A DNA stretch of 48,091 nt from Caldifarciminota bacterium. GTDB lineage: Bacteria > Hydrothermota > UBA3072. Numbering within the stretch: the stretch's first letter is position 1; the number at the start of each line of letters is the position of its first letter. The stretch is from contig JAFGHJ010000020.1 in the NCBI GenBank assembly GCA_016930175.1, forward strand, positions 1 through 48,091. The letters run 5' to 3'. The translations under genes were made by a program, and so were the position numbers. The notes under the pieces were generated by a model. It worked only from the letters and a program-made list of their open reading frames with translations, was not told where the DNA came from and did no database searches. This document shows positions 32,039 to 41,478 of the stretch, piece after piece.

Positions 32039-33796
32039 TTACTTCGTCAATAGAAACTTCTGCGAAGCTTTAAAGTCATCAGTTTTTATACGACAGAAGT
32101 AAACACCGCTGCTCAGGTTTGCTGCATTCAATTCTACAGTATGTATTCCCGGTTTCTTAACCCCGTTAACCAACGATACGACTTCTCTACCAAGCAAGTC
32201 ATAGACCCCAATTCTTACATGGCTTTCGCGTGCTATCTCATAACTTACTGTTGTTTTTGGGGTGAGCGGATTTAGATAGTTTTGCGTTAGAGTAAATGCT
32301 TCTGGCAAATCTTGTGTTTCTTCTACACCTCCCTCTGAATTGTCCACATCATAATATTGATTAGCGGCTAAACCCAAAATTTTCTTGGAAGAGCCATCTG
32401 GCCAGTTGATAATAACACTATCAGCCTCTGAAGCAAAACCAAGTCCGAAGTGTGCTACTAAATTTCCACCTGTCAATCCTCCGTATCCGCCTGCCTGTAT
32501 GTCTCGTATTATGCTCAAATCACCTGCTGCTACTCGAACCCGTGCACCTATTGCTGACTTGTTATTACCCTCTGTCATCGATAATCTAAATCCTATCCAG
32601 TTATTTGAATTTGATAAATCATTTTTCAGTAACTTAACATTCGATGTGTAACTGGTAAATACATCAAGTAAACCATCTGAATTATAGTCAACAAATAACG
32701 CAGATCGATGCCCCCCCATTCCGGTACCTACTGTGCTCGATGTAACATCGGTAAAGGTAAAACTCCCTCCTATTAACTGATTCTGGTATATCGTCAAATC
32801 CATGCCATTTCCACCTATCAATAAGTCTTGATCTCCATCATTGTCATAATCTCCCAAAGATAATCCTCTCATCTGATTATTCGCCGCTATACCTGAGCCG
32901 GCTGCAACATCGGTAAAGGTACCATCTCCATTATTCAATAATAAATAAAAAGGAGCGGGAGCGTCAAATGCCTGTGCAATCAGATCCATATCTCCGTCAT
33001 TATCAATGTCTCCCCAAACAGATGCAATTGCCGAAACATCTGTGTCTAAACCATCAATATTGATCTCACTCCAATCTAATCCTTCACCATTGTAGTTAAA
33101 ATATAAGCCGGACCTGTTTGTCGGGAAACTAACCCTAATCGATGGCAGAAATAAATCTATATACCCATCATTGTCAATATCTACCCACGTCGGATTCCAC
33201 GCCTCAAATTTATGAGTAGTATCGTCAAGCACTTCAGCTGCTACATTCTCGTATTTACCCGTTCCAATATTGAACTTCGCCAGGCTTAAAGGACTTGGAG
33301 TAGCGTCACCATATGAACCTACAATAGCTATCTCCAAATTGCCATCCAGGTCAAAATCTGCTGCCGCCGGTACGCAAATACCACCGCTGGGTATGGTAAT
33401 CGAATCCAACCCTACACCAGCCGTAGTATCTATAAACGATAACGTATCCCCCGTGTTTACTATCAAGGCTAAAGCACTACCTTGCGTAGTTAGCAGGTCT
33501 AATAAACCATCCCCTGTGAAGTCTGCCATCAATGAACCGATTCCCGTAGTAGCCGCCGGGGATGTAGAAACAAGTGCAAATGCATCATCTACTCCCGTGT
33601 TAATATACAACATATTTAATGTACTATGGTAGAGATCTATCAGACTATCATTGTTATAATCACCCCAACAAAATCCTTGACCAGTACCAGCCGGTATTCC
33701 GGATTGTGCCGTCACATCAATAAAATCTTGTGCGAAACCAATATTTGCTAAAAAAACAAAAACAGTTAAAACAAATAATACACATATTTTGCGCAT
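32039..33796 (-). CDS. Secreted FG-GAP/VCBS and ASPIC-UnbV protein with C-terminal sorting-type tail
   Basis: 585 residues. Signal peptide about 1-22 (ends NIGFAQ). Residues about 25-390 hold repeated FG-GAP/VCBS calcium-loop units such as SVWGDIDNDGDMDLI, SLGDYDNDGDQDLLIGG and FVDYNSDGLLDVF, forming a beta-propeller. About 395-470 is an ASPIC/UnbV domain (IGARVRVAAGD, RDIQAGGYGGLTGG, INWPDGSSKKI). About 490-585 is a FlgD-like Ig tail (TLTQNYLNPLTPKTTVSYEI, ending FKASQKFLLTK) of the type IX secretion sort. Extracellular or surface binding role expected. AAGGAGG precedes the ATG; the leader carries a short upstream ORF. Confidence 0.93.
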   Translation of the reverse strand: MRKICVLFVLTVFVFLANIGFAQDFIDVTAQSGIPAGTGQGFCWGDYNNDSLIDLYHSTLNMLYINTGVDDAFALVSTSPAATTGIGSLMADFTGDGLLDLLTTQGSALALIVNTGDTLSFIDTTAGVGLDSITIPSGGICVPAAADFDLDGNLEIAIVGSYGDATPSPLSLAKFNIGTGKYENVAAEVLDDTTHKFEAWNPTWVDIDNDGYIDLFLPSIRVSFPTNRSGLYFNYNGEGLDWSEINIDGLDTDVSAIASVWGDIDNDGDMDLIAQAFDAPAPFYLLLNNGDGTFTDVAAGSGIAANNQMRGLSLGDYDNDGDQDLLIGGNGMDLTIYQNQLIGGSFTFTDVTSSTVGTGMGGHRSALFVDYNSDGLLDVFTSYTSNVKLLKNDLSNSNNWIGFRLSMTEGNNKSAIGARVRVAAGDLSIIRDIQAGGYGGLTGGNLVAHFGLGFASEADSVIINWPDGSSKKILGLAANQYYDVDNSEGGVEETQDLPEAFTLTQNYLNPLTPKTTVSYEIARESHVRIGVYDLLGREVVSLVNGVKKPGIHTVELNAANLSSGVYFCRIKTDDFKASQKFLLTK

Positions 33797-33876
33797 TTTA
33801 CCTCCTTGATTTTCAATGCACTTCTCAACGCCGGTTAGTAAACTAAATTCTTCTCTGAAGGAATCCCATAAAAATT

Positions 33877-33942
33877 TTAGCCTTCCCCCTTTTCTATTTC
33901 GGAGAGAAGGCCTGGATTCACAAACTTTAATTTCATATTCAT
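33877..33942 (-). CDS. 21-codon upstream ORF in the FG-GAP gene leader
   Basis: Reads MNMKLKFVNPGLLSEIEKGE plus G, then TAA. AAGGAGG at 33953-33947 lies four bases before the first ATG and ten before the second, a better ribosome site than many real genes here. Inverted words in and after it (CTTCTCT and AGAGAAG) could form a leader hairpin. It may be a leader peptide, or a decayed gene start with no function. Confidence 0.45.
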   Translation of the reverse strand: MNMKLKFVNPGLLSEIEKGEG

Positions 33943-33971
33943 AATACCTCCTTAGTTCTTATTCTAAGATT

Positions 33972-34000
33972 AGCATAAGTAGAAAATATTATTTTGTCAA
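33972..34000 (-). promoter_or_regulatory. Promoter of the FG-GAP gene
   Basis: On minus: perfect TTGACA (34000-33995), 17-base spacer, TATGCT (33977-33972). Predicts a leader of about 170 bases that includes the 21-codon ORF. Confidence 0.6.
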
Positions 34001-34045
34001 TACGGTTTTTTACGTATTTAAAAATAAGTGTTTGGATTGAGCTGG

Positions 34046-34262
34046 GATTTTGGCACGCAGATAAACGCAGATTTTCAGGATTTTTAACCACGAAACACAC
34101 AAAATACACTAAAATTTTTTTATTTTTTAACCTCCCAACTTACTGACCTCCTAACATTCTAACGAAATTCGTAACAACAAATTACACAAACAGCACGAAT
34201 GTTTTTTTTACTAAATCCAAAATCCTAAATCCTACTATTTTTTGATTCAAGACTCAAGACAC
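34046..34262. repeat. Intergenic repeat-word cluster
   Basis: Consecutive words: GCACGCAGATAAACGCAG, ACCACGAAACACACAAAAT, CCTCCCAACTTACTGACCTC, ACAACAAATTACACAAAC, AAATCCAAAATCCTAAATCC, GACTCAAGACACGCGACTC. Several recur in other gaps. No gene in 34001-34288. Confidence 0.6.
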
Positions 34263-34288
34263 GCGACTCATGACCCGAGAGACTCTGT

Positions 34289-34885
34289 TTATTGTTCTTT
34301 AGTAGTATCAGCAGACGGTGTGAAATTAAAAGTCAGCGGATTTTTATTGTTGAAGATATCATAATGTAAAATAAAATCACTTTTTTCTGAAAATGGGGCG
34401 GTAGGGACGCGCTTAACATGTTTGGCGAAACTTTCGAATTTAAGATTAACAAATAATTTGTCTTCTTTATGTAAGAAATAAGGACCTGAAATTTCATCTT
34501 TATTTATTTTTTTAAGCTTGTTATCAGGAGTGTATAAAGAATCACCGGGAAAACATCCGGCTTCTATTTTATTCGGGAGATGTGTGTTGTCAACAAAATA
34601 CGGTGATCTTATATATACGGATGCAGGATATATTTTAATGCTGTCACATGAAGTAGTTATTTGCAGATTAACGTGTGTATTAAATGCAAAATCATCCGCA
34701 TTTAATTTAATGTTTAGCGGATAACTTCTGTATACGTATTCATGATGATAAGTGTTTTCATGATAAGGGTCGCTTACTTTATATTTCCACCTTGGCCCAG
34801 TAACCCCGCAGGAATTAATAAAAAAAACTAATATAAGCGAATAAATGAATAATTGTGTAAAGTGTTGCTGTTTCAATTTTAACAT
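34289..34885 (-). CDS. Lipoprotein of unknown function
   Basis: 198 residues. Signal sequence with lipobox FINSC (C26), followed by a soluble domain rich in Tyr, Asn and His with predicted beta strands (YPLNIKLNADDFAFNTHVNL, KLFVNLKFESFAKHVKRV). No known family recognised. AGGGGG precedes the ATG. Starts 44 bases after serS and is probably the last gene of that operon. Confidence 0.75.
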   Translation of the reverse strand: MLKLKQQHFTQLFIYSLILVFFINSCGVTGPRWKYKVSDPYHENTYHHEYVYRSYPLNIKLNADDFAFNTHVNLQITTSCDSIKIYPASVYIRSPYFVDNTHLPNKIEAGCFPGDSLYTPDNKLKKINKDEISGPYFLHKEDKLFVNLKFESFAKHVKRVPTAPFSEKSDFILHYDIFNNKNPLTFNFTPSADTTKEQ

Positions 34886-34929
34886 ATACAGCTCCCCCTT
34901 TTTACTAAAACATAAATTTTTAATGTTGA

Positions 34930-36189
34930 CTACTTAATATTTAAATCAATCGTCTCGAAATCCGTGTATGGGACGAGTACATCGGGGATTTTTATTTCTC
35001 CTTCTTTTGTCTGGTAATTTTCCAGTAGCGATATCATGAGTCTAGGAGTGGCTACACCCGAACCGTTTAAAGTATGAACATATTTTGTTTTTCCTTCTGC
35101 TTTGACCCTTATGTTTGCTCTTTTTGCCTGGAAGTCTTCAAAATTACTTACGGAAGAAACTTCGAGCCACCTATCCACACCCGGAGCAAATATTTCTATG
35201 TCGTATGTTTTAGCTGAAGCAAAAGATAAATCATCGTAAGGGAGCTGAATGACTTTGTAAGGAATGTCTAATAGTTTTAAAACCTCTAATGCTTCTTTGA
35301 GCAGTCTCTCGAGGGCATCGTATGAATCTTCAGGCATAACGAAATTAACAAGTTCTACTTTATTGAATTGATGAACACGAAGGAGCCCCTTTGTCTCTTT
35401 TCCGTAAGACCCTGCTTCTCTTCTGAAACAAGCAGTGTAACCGCAGTATTTAATTGGCAATTCATCAGCTGTTAAAACTTTATCGGATAATATATTTGTG
35501 AGAGGAACTTCGGCTGTAGGATTCAGGTAGAGCCCGTCTTTATCGGTTATATACATATCTTCTTTCATCTTGGGTAGCTGTCCAGTGTTGAACATAGATT
35601 GTTCGTTTGCGAGGAAAGGCGGAAAAACTTCCGTATACCCGTGGCGTTTTGTATGCAAATCTAGCATGAAGTTTATCAAAGCTCTCTCTAATTTTGCACC
35701 TTTCCCTTTGTATAGACTGAAATTGCTCCCGGTAATCTTTGACGCAGAGCTGAAGTCAAGAATGCCGAGTGATTCACCCAATTCGATATGGGTTAGAGGC
35801 TTGGAGGGCAATTTTTTTAATCCGGTCGGCTTAATTATTTCGACCGGTTTGTTTTTGACCGAGCTGTGAACCAGATTCGGTATCCAGGAAATAAAATCAT
35901 CGATCGCCTGCTGTATTTCTTTTAAATCTTTTTCCTCTCTGATTAGCTTTTCTTTAAGAAACTCTAATTCCGATAATAATTTTGAGGCATCTTTTTTGTT
36001 CTTTTTTAATTCACCTACTTTTTTGCTCTTTTCGTTTCTTTCTCTTCTGAGTTCATCGACAGAAGACTGCAGGGTTTTTCTCTTTTCGTTGAGTCCTGTA
36101 AAAAGTTCGAAGTCGATATCAACGCCTTTATTCTTAGTGACTTCCTTTAGCGAAGTTAAGTTCTCTTCGATAAACTTCATATTATACAT
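34930..36189 (-). CDS. serS: Seryl-tRNA synthetase
   Basis: Class II synthetase, 419 residues, full length. The N-terminal coiled-coil arm spans about 30-105. The core shows motif 1, motif 2 (ACFRREAGSYGKETKGLLRVHQF) and motif 3 (NGSGVATPRLMISLLENYQ), plus TAEVPLTN for serine binding. The start can be ATG 36189 (GAGG seven bases upstream) or ATG 36180 just after the previous stop. Overlaps the nicotinate phosphoribosyltransferase gene by 8 bases. Confidence 0.97.
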   Translation of the reverse strand: MYNMKFIEENLTSLKEVTKNKGVDIDFELFTGLNEKRKTLQSSVDELRRERNEKSKKVGELKKNKKDASKLLSELEFLKEKLIREEKDLKEIQQAIDDFISWIPNLVHSSVKNKPVEIIKPTGLKKLPSKPLTHIELGESLGILDFSSASKITGSNFSLYKGKGAKLERALINFMLDLHTKRHGYTEVFPPFLANEQSMFNTGQLPKMKEDMYITDKDGLYLNPTAEVPLTNILSDKVLTADELPIKYCGYTACFRREAGSYGKETKGLLRVHQFNKVELVNFVMPEDSYDALERLLKEALEVLKLLDIPYKVIQLPYDDLSFASAKTYDIEIFAPGVDRWLEVSSVSNFEDFQAKRANIRVKAEGKTKYVHTLNGSGVATPRLMISLLENYQTKEGEIKIPDVLVPYTDFETIDLNIK

Positions 36190-37336
36190 TCAGAAACCTC
36201 AATTCTCTTAAAACTCTGTCTCGTATCACATCTAACTCTTCTGCTGCCAGAACTTTTCCCTTTTTCATAATTTGTTTGGTCACTTCCTTCATCTTGCTTC
36301 CGCAATCGCAATTTTTGTTGGAATCTCTAAAAAAAACTGTTTTTCTATTGCCGCAGCGCTCGCATTCCAATACTTCTTTTTCCCCTGCGACTTTTCCTTT
36401 CTTGGCTACTAATTTACCTTCGATTTCTATAATATCAAGGCTAAAGTTGATTGTAGGCGCATTCGAAAGGCTTGTTCCTATTCCGTATCCGTCGGCGTAG
36501 GGATTTAGAGCCTTAAGGCAGTATTCGTCTAGTCCACCTGATACGAATATGCCTATATCGGGAAAACCTCTGTTGTTTAGTTCTTCTCTTATTTCTTGTA
36601 GGATTGATGGCAGATTGCCTCTCCTTGAGGAAGGTGTATCTACCCTTATCGAATCCAATCTGTCTTGTAAGTTTTCGGCTAGTCTTAAGCTTTCAGTTTT
36701 TTCATCGCCGAACGTATCAACAAGAATTGTTCGTGGTATTCCCTTTGCGATTGCTTTATCGTAAGCAGACCCGGCTTTCACCGTGTCTCCGATAATAAGT
36801 ATGACAGCGTGAGGTATTGTTCCTTTTGGTTCCAATTTTAATTTTTCTGCGGATAAAACGGCAGAGACGCCGTCAACTCCGCCGATATAAGCGTACCTGT
36901 CTATTACAGGAGTTAAACAGGGGTGCATTCTCCTTGCTCCAAAGGATAAAACAGTCCTGTTATCTGCCTCGATTTTGCATCGTGCCGCTTTTGTTGATAT
37001 ACCGGAAGCCTGACATATATAACCGAGCAATGGAGTTTCGAATTTTGCGAAATCCAGATATTTTCCTTTGATTGTAAGAACCGGTTCTTTTTCAAAAAAT
37101 ACACTGCCTTCCGGAAGTGCTTTAATATCTATTTTCTTATCCTTAAATAATTCTATTAACTCGCTTAATCCTGTAAATATTGCCCATTTATATTTATCTG
37201 GTAGTTTTTTCGCGCACACTTCCGCTACGACATAGGGATTCTTCTTTTCTTTTTTCAATATTTCTTCAGTTCGGTGAAAATATATATCGGTAGTTTTGCC
37301 GTTTAGTATTTCTTTATGATTTGCGTGAATTTGCAT
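36182..37336 (-). CDS. Nicotinate phosphoribosyltransferase, archaeal-type with zinc knuckle
   Basis: 384 residues. Makes nicotinate mononucleotide for NAD salvage. Fits the Thermoplasma-type family rather than E. coli PncB: FGARRMHPCLTPVIDRYAYI near 132-151, KGTIPHAVILIIGDT, LVDTFGDEKTES, and SGGLDEYCLKAL. The C-terminal zinc knuckle has four Cys in CERCGNRK and CDCGSK. GAGGAG lies about 13 bases before the ATG. Follows the 87-residue gene and precedes serS. Confidence 0.88.
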   Translation of the reverse strand: MQIHANHKEILNGKTTDIYFHRTEEILKKEKKNPYVVAEVCAKKLPDKYKWAIFTGLSELIELFKDKKIDIKALPEGSVFFEKEPVLTIKGKYLDFAKFETPLLGYICQASGISTKAARCKIEADNRTVLSFGARRMHPCLTPVIDRYAYIGGVDGVSAVLSAEKLKLEPKGTIPHAVILIIGDTVKAGSAYDKAIAKGIPRTILVDTFGDEKTESLRLAENLQDRLDSIRVDTPSSRRGNLPSILQEIREELNNRGFPDIGIFVSGGLDEYCLKALNPYADGYGIGTSLSNAPTINFSLDIIEIEGKLVAKKGKVAGEKEVLECERCGNRKTVFFRDSNKNCDCGSKMKEVTKQIMKKGKVLAAEELDVIRDRVLRELRFLNV

Positions 37337-37386
37337 AGGTATTATTTTAACTCCTCTTAAGAAAACTATTTAAAAACTTTTTTATG

Positions 37387-37650
37387 TCAAGGAGTTTTAT
37401 TGCTTCTTTTTTTTGCCTGTTCGATTAATTCGACTATTGACGTAAGCTTTGGTTTTTGGACTTTAAAAATATATGAAATTTCTTCTTCTTTGTAGTTTTC
37501 TTTTAAAAATTTTTTAATGGGTAGTTTCTCAAACCAGCAGTCTTCTATCTTTCGGCAGGGTAAACCGCTGTTTTCTTGACGACAATAATTAAATGTGAGC
37601 CAGTGTCCAAGTCTGCGACAATAGATACGTTCGTTATCGTATTGATTCAT
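37387..37650 (-). CDS. Small cysteine-cluster protein
   Basis: 87 residues. Five-part motif in the first half: YCRRLGH (C11), FNYCRQ (C23), LPCRKIEDCW (C32, C38). The second half is helical and ends SIVELIEQAKKRSNKTP. The Cys/His arrangement suggests a metal site. Similar short Cys-patterned proteins occur in Deltaproteobacteria, as far as I recall, without known function. First gene of the operon leading to serS; no clear promoter or ribosome site seen. Confidence 0.7.
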   Translation of the reverse strand: MNQYDNERIYCRRLGHWLTFNYCRQENSGLPCRKIEDCWFEKLPIKKFLKENYKEEEISYIFKVQKPKLTSIVELIEQAKKRSNKTP

Positions 37651-37837
37651 AAATGTTTTGAAGTGTTAAGAGAGCCGCAATATCTCCTATAAAGTACTAT
37701 CAGTTAATTTTTTATTTTTTTGCGAAGGACCTCTAATCGTTTCCATCGTCTTTTTCTGGGAAATCAAATATCAAAAATCAAAAAGCAAAGTGAATAAAAA
37801 CACGCAGAACCCACCTCTCTCAACCCCCAATTTTTTT

Positions 37838-37888
37838 AACCACAGAGAGCACAAAGTTTTATTTTTTTTCTCTGTGTTCTCTGTGGTT
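37838..37888. repeat. Near-perfect hairpin repeat unit
   Basis: Left arm AACCACAGAGAGCACA (37838-37853) and right arm TCTGTGTTCTCTGTGGTT (37871-37888) pair with one mismatch around an AT loop. It lies 14 bases past the TrpB2 stop and could act as its terminator. This is the cleanest copy of the ACCACAGAG word hairpin in the window; flanking 37741-37837 holds other words. Confidence 0.75.
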
Positions 37889-37901
37889 TATTTGAAGGTG
37901 A

Positions 37902-39290
37902 CTACCATTTACCTGTTTTTGCTTCTTTCGGTTTAGGTAATCCTTCTATACCCTTAAGAGATTTTTGCATTTCTTCTTCAGGTAGAGGATAATCCTGGAG
38001 CTTTCCGGCAAGATAACTTTGATAGCCGGTTAAATCCATAAGCCCATGTCCGCTCATATTGAAAAGAATGACCTTTTCTTTGCCTTCTTCTTTTGCTTTC
38101 TTCGCTTCCTGTATAGTCACCGCAATGGCGTGACTGGTTTCCGGAGCGCAGATTATTCCTTCCGTACGCGCAAAGGTTATCGCTGCCTCGTAACATTCCA
38201 GCTGGTGGAGTGCTCTTGGGGTAAGTAAGCCTTCGACTATGCCTTGAGATACCAGAGGAGCCATCCCGTGATACCTGAGACCCCCCGCGTGAATTGGAGG
38301 CGGAATAAAATCGTGCCCCAGCGAATGCATCGGCAGAAGAGGGGTCATCTTTGCTGTGTCGCCGTGGTCGTATGCAAAGGGAGCTCTTGTCATTGTCGGG
38401 CAGGAAGTAGGCTCCACAGGTATTATTTCTATTTCTTCTCCGTGTATCTTGTCATTGACGAACGGGAAAGCTGTTCCTGCGAAATTGCTGCCTCCGCCGG
38501 CGCAGCCTATCACGATGTCTACCTTATTTTCTCCGGCCTTTTCAAGCTGTTTTTTTGCTTCGAGTCCGATTATGGTCTGATGCAGCAATACGTGGTTCAA
38601 TACACTTCCCAGAGAGTATCTGGTTTCCCCTTTTGTGTCCGATACCGCTTCTTCGATAGCCTCACTTATAGCTATACCGAGACTTCCCGGAGTGTCAGGC
38701 ATTTTTTCCAGTATGTCGCGTCCTGCTTTTGTTTCCTCGCTTGGGCTTGCCACACAATTTGCCCCCCAGGTCTGCATCATGGTTTTTCTGTAAGGTTTCT
38801 GGTCAAAACTGATTCTTACCATGTAAACTTTGCATCCGAGACCTACAATCGAGCACGCGAAAGCGAGAGCGCTTCCCCATTGTCCAGCGCCGGTTTCGGT
38901 TGTAAGTTTTTTTATTCCGAATTCTTTGTTATACCATGCCTGCGCGACAGCGGTGTTCGGTTTGTGGCTTCCAGGAGGCGAAACACCTTCATTTTTGTAG
39001 TATATCCTTGCCGGGGTACCTAAATAGTCTTCCAGAGCCTTAGCGCGATGCAGAGGTGTAGGTCTCCATTTATAAAGAATGTTTAGAATTCCTTCGGGAA
39101 TATCTATCCATCTTTCCTGGCTTACTTCCTGTTCTATTAAATTCATAGGGAAGACAGGGGCAAGCATCTCCGGTGAAATAGGGTTTCCATCCGGACCAAG
39201 CGGCGGCTGCAGGGGACTGGGTAAATCAGCTGCAAGATTATACCACTGCTTTGGAATTTCGCTTTCACTTAATACTGTTTTTATCCGCAC
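37902..39290 (-). CDS. TrpB2-type pyridoxal-phosphate enzyme (tryptophan synthase beta-like)
   Basis: 462 residues. PLP lysine is K110 in [13 protein letters not shown]; the phosphate loop is [20 protein letters not shown] and RVEP-like IPVEPTSCP are present. Length, the N-terminal extension and the [16 protein letters not shown] segment match the TrpB2 subfamily, which works without TrpA and makes tryptophan from serine and indole, or has another beta-replacement role. No trpA or other trp gene is here. AGGAGG precedes a GTG start. It follows the first DUF362 gene after 24 bases, likely one transcript. Confidence 0.92.
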   Translation of the reverse strand: MRIKTVLSESEIPKQWYNLAADLPSPLQPPLGPDGNPISPEMLAPVFPMNLIEQEVSQERWIDIPEGILNILYKWRPTPLHRAKALEDYLGTPARIYYKNEGVSPPGSHKPNTAVAQAWYNKEFGIKKLTTETGAGQWGSALAFACSIVGLGCKVYMVRISFDQKPYRKTMMQTWGANCVASPSEETKAGRDILEKMPDTPGSLGIAISEAIEEAVSDTKGETRYSLGSVLNHVLLHQTIIGLEAKKQLEKAGENKVDIVIGCAGGGSNFAGTAFPFVNDKIHGEEIEIIPVEPTSCPTMTRAPFAYDHGDTAKMTPLLPMHSLGHDFIPPPIHAGGLRYHGMAPLVSQGIVEGLLTPRALHQLECYEAAITFARTEGIICAPETSHAIAVTIQEAKKAKEEGKEKVILFNMSGHGLMDLTGYQSYLAGKLQDYPLPEEEMQKSLKGIEGLPKPKEAKTGKW

Positions 39291-39314
39291 TATAACCTCC
39301 TTATTATTTATTCT

Positions 39315-41351
39315 TTACTTTATTAAAAGCATTTTATTCGCGTCTTCGAATACTCCATCTTCGGTGATTACTGTTAGTCTATATATGTAAACACCGTTTG
39401 GTGCTTTAGAACCGTTTTCCTGACTTGCATCCCAGATGACAGAATAAGTGCCCTGGGGTTGATTCTCATTTACGAGAGTCTTTATTTTCTGCCCCATCGT
39501 ATTGTAAACAAGCAGCTCTACATTTGCTCTATCTGCAATGTTATATTTGATAGACGTAAAATTTTTGAAAGGGTTAGGTGAATTCTGGTATAGCATCGGC
39601 TTTGCCAGTGTTTCTATGTCTTCCGCTACTCCGCCCTGGGAAGAAAGGATTGATACAAGTTCAATACCGTAGTTCTCACCGAGATTTCTTGAATATTGTC
39701 TGTCTGTTGCGTTGTTCCAGTGTTCGTGTACTCCGAGACTCGGTATCGGAGTACCATCATTTTCGGGATCATATTCGATACCGGATGGCCAGTTATCAGA
39801 ATCTGCAGCCTGTTCTATATGGTCGTCCGCTCCTTCCAACTGAGGATAGGTATTTCCGGGATGATTTTCGCTTGTATATTCGGTTCTCAAGAAGTCGTAA
39901 CCTACAGATTCTATTGCTACCGGGTCCTGGGATATAAATATAGAAGAACTCCAGTCATTATTGAATGGTGAAAGAACCCATTTGCTGGGAGCATCTAGTT
40001 CCCAGCCAGCCGACCAAAGAGCATCCATTAAATATATCACGCTTTTTTCTCTAAGTAATTCCCAGCTTAATAAATCTACCAGAACTCTGTATTTTCCATA
40101 GCCGTATCTCGCATTCTGTTCATTAGGATATTCATCCGGAACAACAAGGCCCATGTGGAGATGTTGGGCGCTTGAACGTGTATGAGAACCAAAATGATTC
40201 TTCGCAAACATTGTTACTCCGGCTCTCTTATGACCTTTAAGGGTCGGAACGTTTATAAGATAATCGCAATCATCAAATATTGCGTAGAAGTAATCATCGT
40301 AAATGGGATCTCCCGATGAGGCATCACCCCAATTCCATCCTTCACGGAGGACTTCACCGCTGTCGGAATAGTGGATCATCGAACTGCCCACCTCGGCAAC
40401 TTCTCTTCCTGCATCTGATCTGTTATGATCCAGATAATGGATGTCGGGGAATTCTCCATGCCAGAGTTCATAGTCCAGTTTATAGATGTGTTTCATGGGG
40501 TCGCCAATGTAGATGTCTTCTTCCGCAACGCCGACTTCATCTACAAGGTGCTTTAAAAGGGCCAGGATAACATGAGGAGATGTTTCAGATGTCTGGTAGT
40601 TAATTCTGGAAAAATCTCCGGCAATGGAATAAGCGCTGGTTCTGTTGATTTTTATAAATATAATTTCTCCGCTTTGATATCCGACATTGCCTTTGCTTCT
40701 GTTTGAATTATTGTATTTAAAAAACGCATCCCAGGCGTTGGCGACAGTTGATTGTTCGGATAGGGCCATAACGGCGGTGTCCAGCATCGCGTCTATTACG
40801 CCCTGGTCATTGTTTTCGTTCTTATACCATCCGTCACTTTGATTCCAGGGATTACATGTTTCATCGGTGGCATCCGGATCGTGAACCCAGACCACCCTTC
40901 CCGGGAAAATGCCTTTTTCTTCTCCCATGGGTTGATTTGCCTCGAGTTCTCTAGTCTTTAAATTAACGGTTTGTGCGGATGCGTATTGATTCGTATGCAG
41001 TATTAAAAATGTTCCGCCTGCTATACTGACTAAAAGAAGTATTATGGCGAGGGAGTATCTGGATTTGCGCAGGTTTTCTCTGGCTTTACGGAAAGAAAAG
41101 AGTGAGGTGAATATCGCGATAATATAAGCGACAAAAGTCGTAGCGGTCGGCACGGCAACCTTCATACAGGGATATCTCAGTCGGCTGGGCTTTGTTCCTA
41201 CCCTGACAATTACCCATAACAGGGAAAGGAGTCCAATAATAGGAAATAATAACACTGATTTGCTCCCCGTATATTTGTTTTTAGTTCTTTTAAAATGATG
41301 CTTAATATGTTTTAGTAAGAGGCCTATATTTTCCTTTACTTTTCCAACCAT
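39315..41351 (-). CDS. DUF362 membrane/extracytoplasmic protein with sorting-type tail, copy 1
   Basis: 678 residues. Three N-terminal membrane helices (about 32-48, 68-86, 99-117) with RLRYPCMKVAVPTA between the first two. Then a large DUF362 domain (about 140-560) with PGRVVWVHDPDATDETCNP, YIGDPMKHIYKLDYELWHG, INVPTLKGHKRAGVTMFAKN and SIFISQDPVAIESVGYDFLR. The end (about 590-678) is a FlgD/Por-type Ig tail. The biochemical role of DUF362 is not known. Start is ATG 41351 after AAGGAGG; the longer frame runs into the leader. Highly similar to copy 2. Confidence 0.9.
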   Translation of the reverse strand: MVGKVKENIGLLLKHIKHHFKRTKNKYTGSKSVLLFPIIGLLSLLWVIVRVGTKPSRLRYPCMKVAVPTATTFVAYIIAIFTSLFSFRKARENLRKSRYSLAIILLLVSIAGGTFLILHTNQYASAQTVNLKTRELEANQPMGEEKGIFPGRVVWVHDPDATDETCNPWNQSDGWYKNENNDQGVIDAMLDTAVMALSEQSTVANAWDAFFKYNNSNRSKGNVGYQSGEIIFIKINRTSAYSIAGDFSRINYQTSETSPHVILALLKHLVDEVGVAEEDIYIGDPMKHIYKLDYELWHGEFPDIHYLDHNRSDAGREVAEVGSSMIHYSDSGEVLREGWNWGDASSGDPIYDDYFYAIFDDCDYLINVPTLKGHKRAGVTMFAKNHFGSHTRSSAQHLHMGLVVPDEYPNEQNARYGYGKYRVLVDLLSWELLREKSVIYLMDALWSAGWELDAPSKWVLSPFNNDWSSSIFISQDPVAIESVGYDFLRTEYTSENHPGNTYPQLEGADDHIEQAADSDNWPSGIEYDPENDGTPIPSLGVHEHWNNATDRQYSRNLGENYGIELVSILSSQGGVAEDIETLAKPMLYQNSPNPFKNFTSIKYNIADRANVELLVYNTMGQKIKTLVNENQPQGTYSVIWDASQENGSKAPNGVYIYRLTVITEDGVFEDANKMLLIK

Positions 41352-41393
41352 CTGTTTTTCCTCCTTTTCAAGGTTATAAAAAAACACGTTTTA

Positions 41394-41421
41394 ATATTAT
41401 ATTATTTTCTTATCTTGTCAA
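41394..41421 (-). promoter_or_regulatory. Second, proximal promoter-like pair for DUF362 copy 1
   Basis: On minus: perfect TTGACA (41421-41416), 16 bases, TAATAT (41399-41394). The same sequence stretch is conserved at about 43709-43745 before copy 2. Confidence 0.45.
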
Positions 41422-41478
41422 GGAAACAAATAAGCTGCTTTTCCCTATTCGGTAATTTATATTAATCTCCATATAATT

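Noticed and set aside
38244-39023. 259-codon plus-strand ORF opposite the TrpB2 gene
   Set aside because: TrpB2 is a clear full-length enzyme on the other strand; this frame has no recognisable domain.
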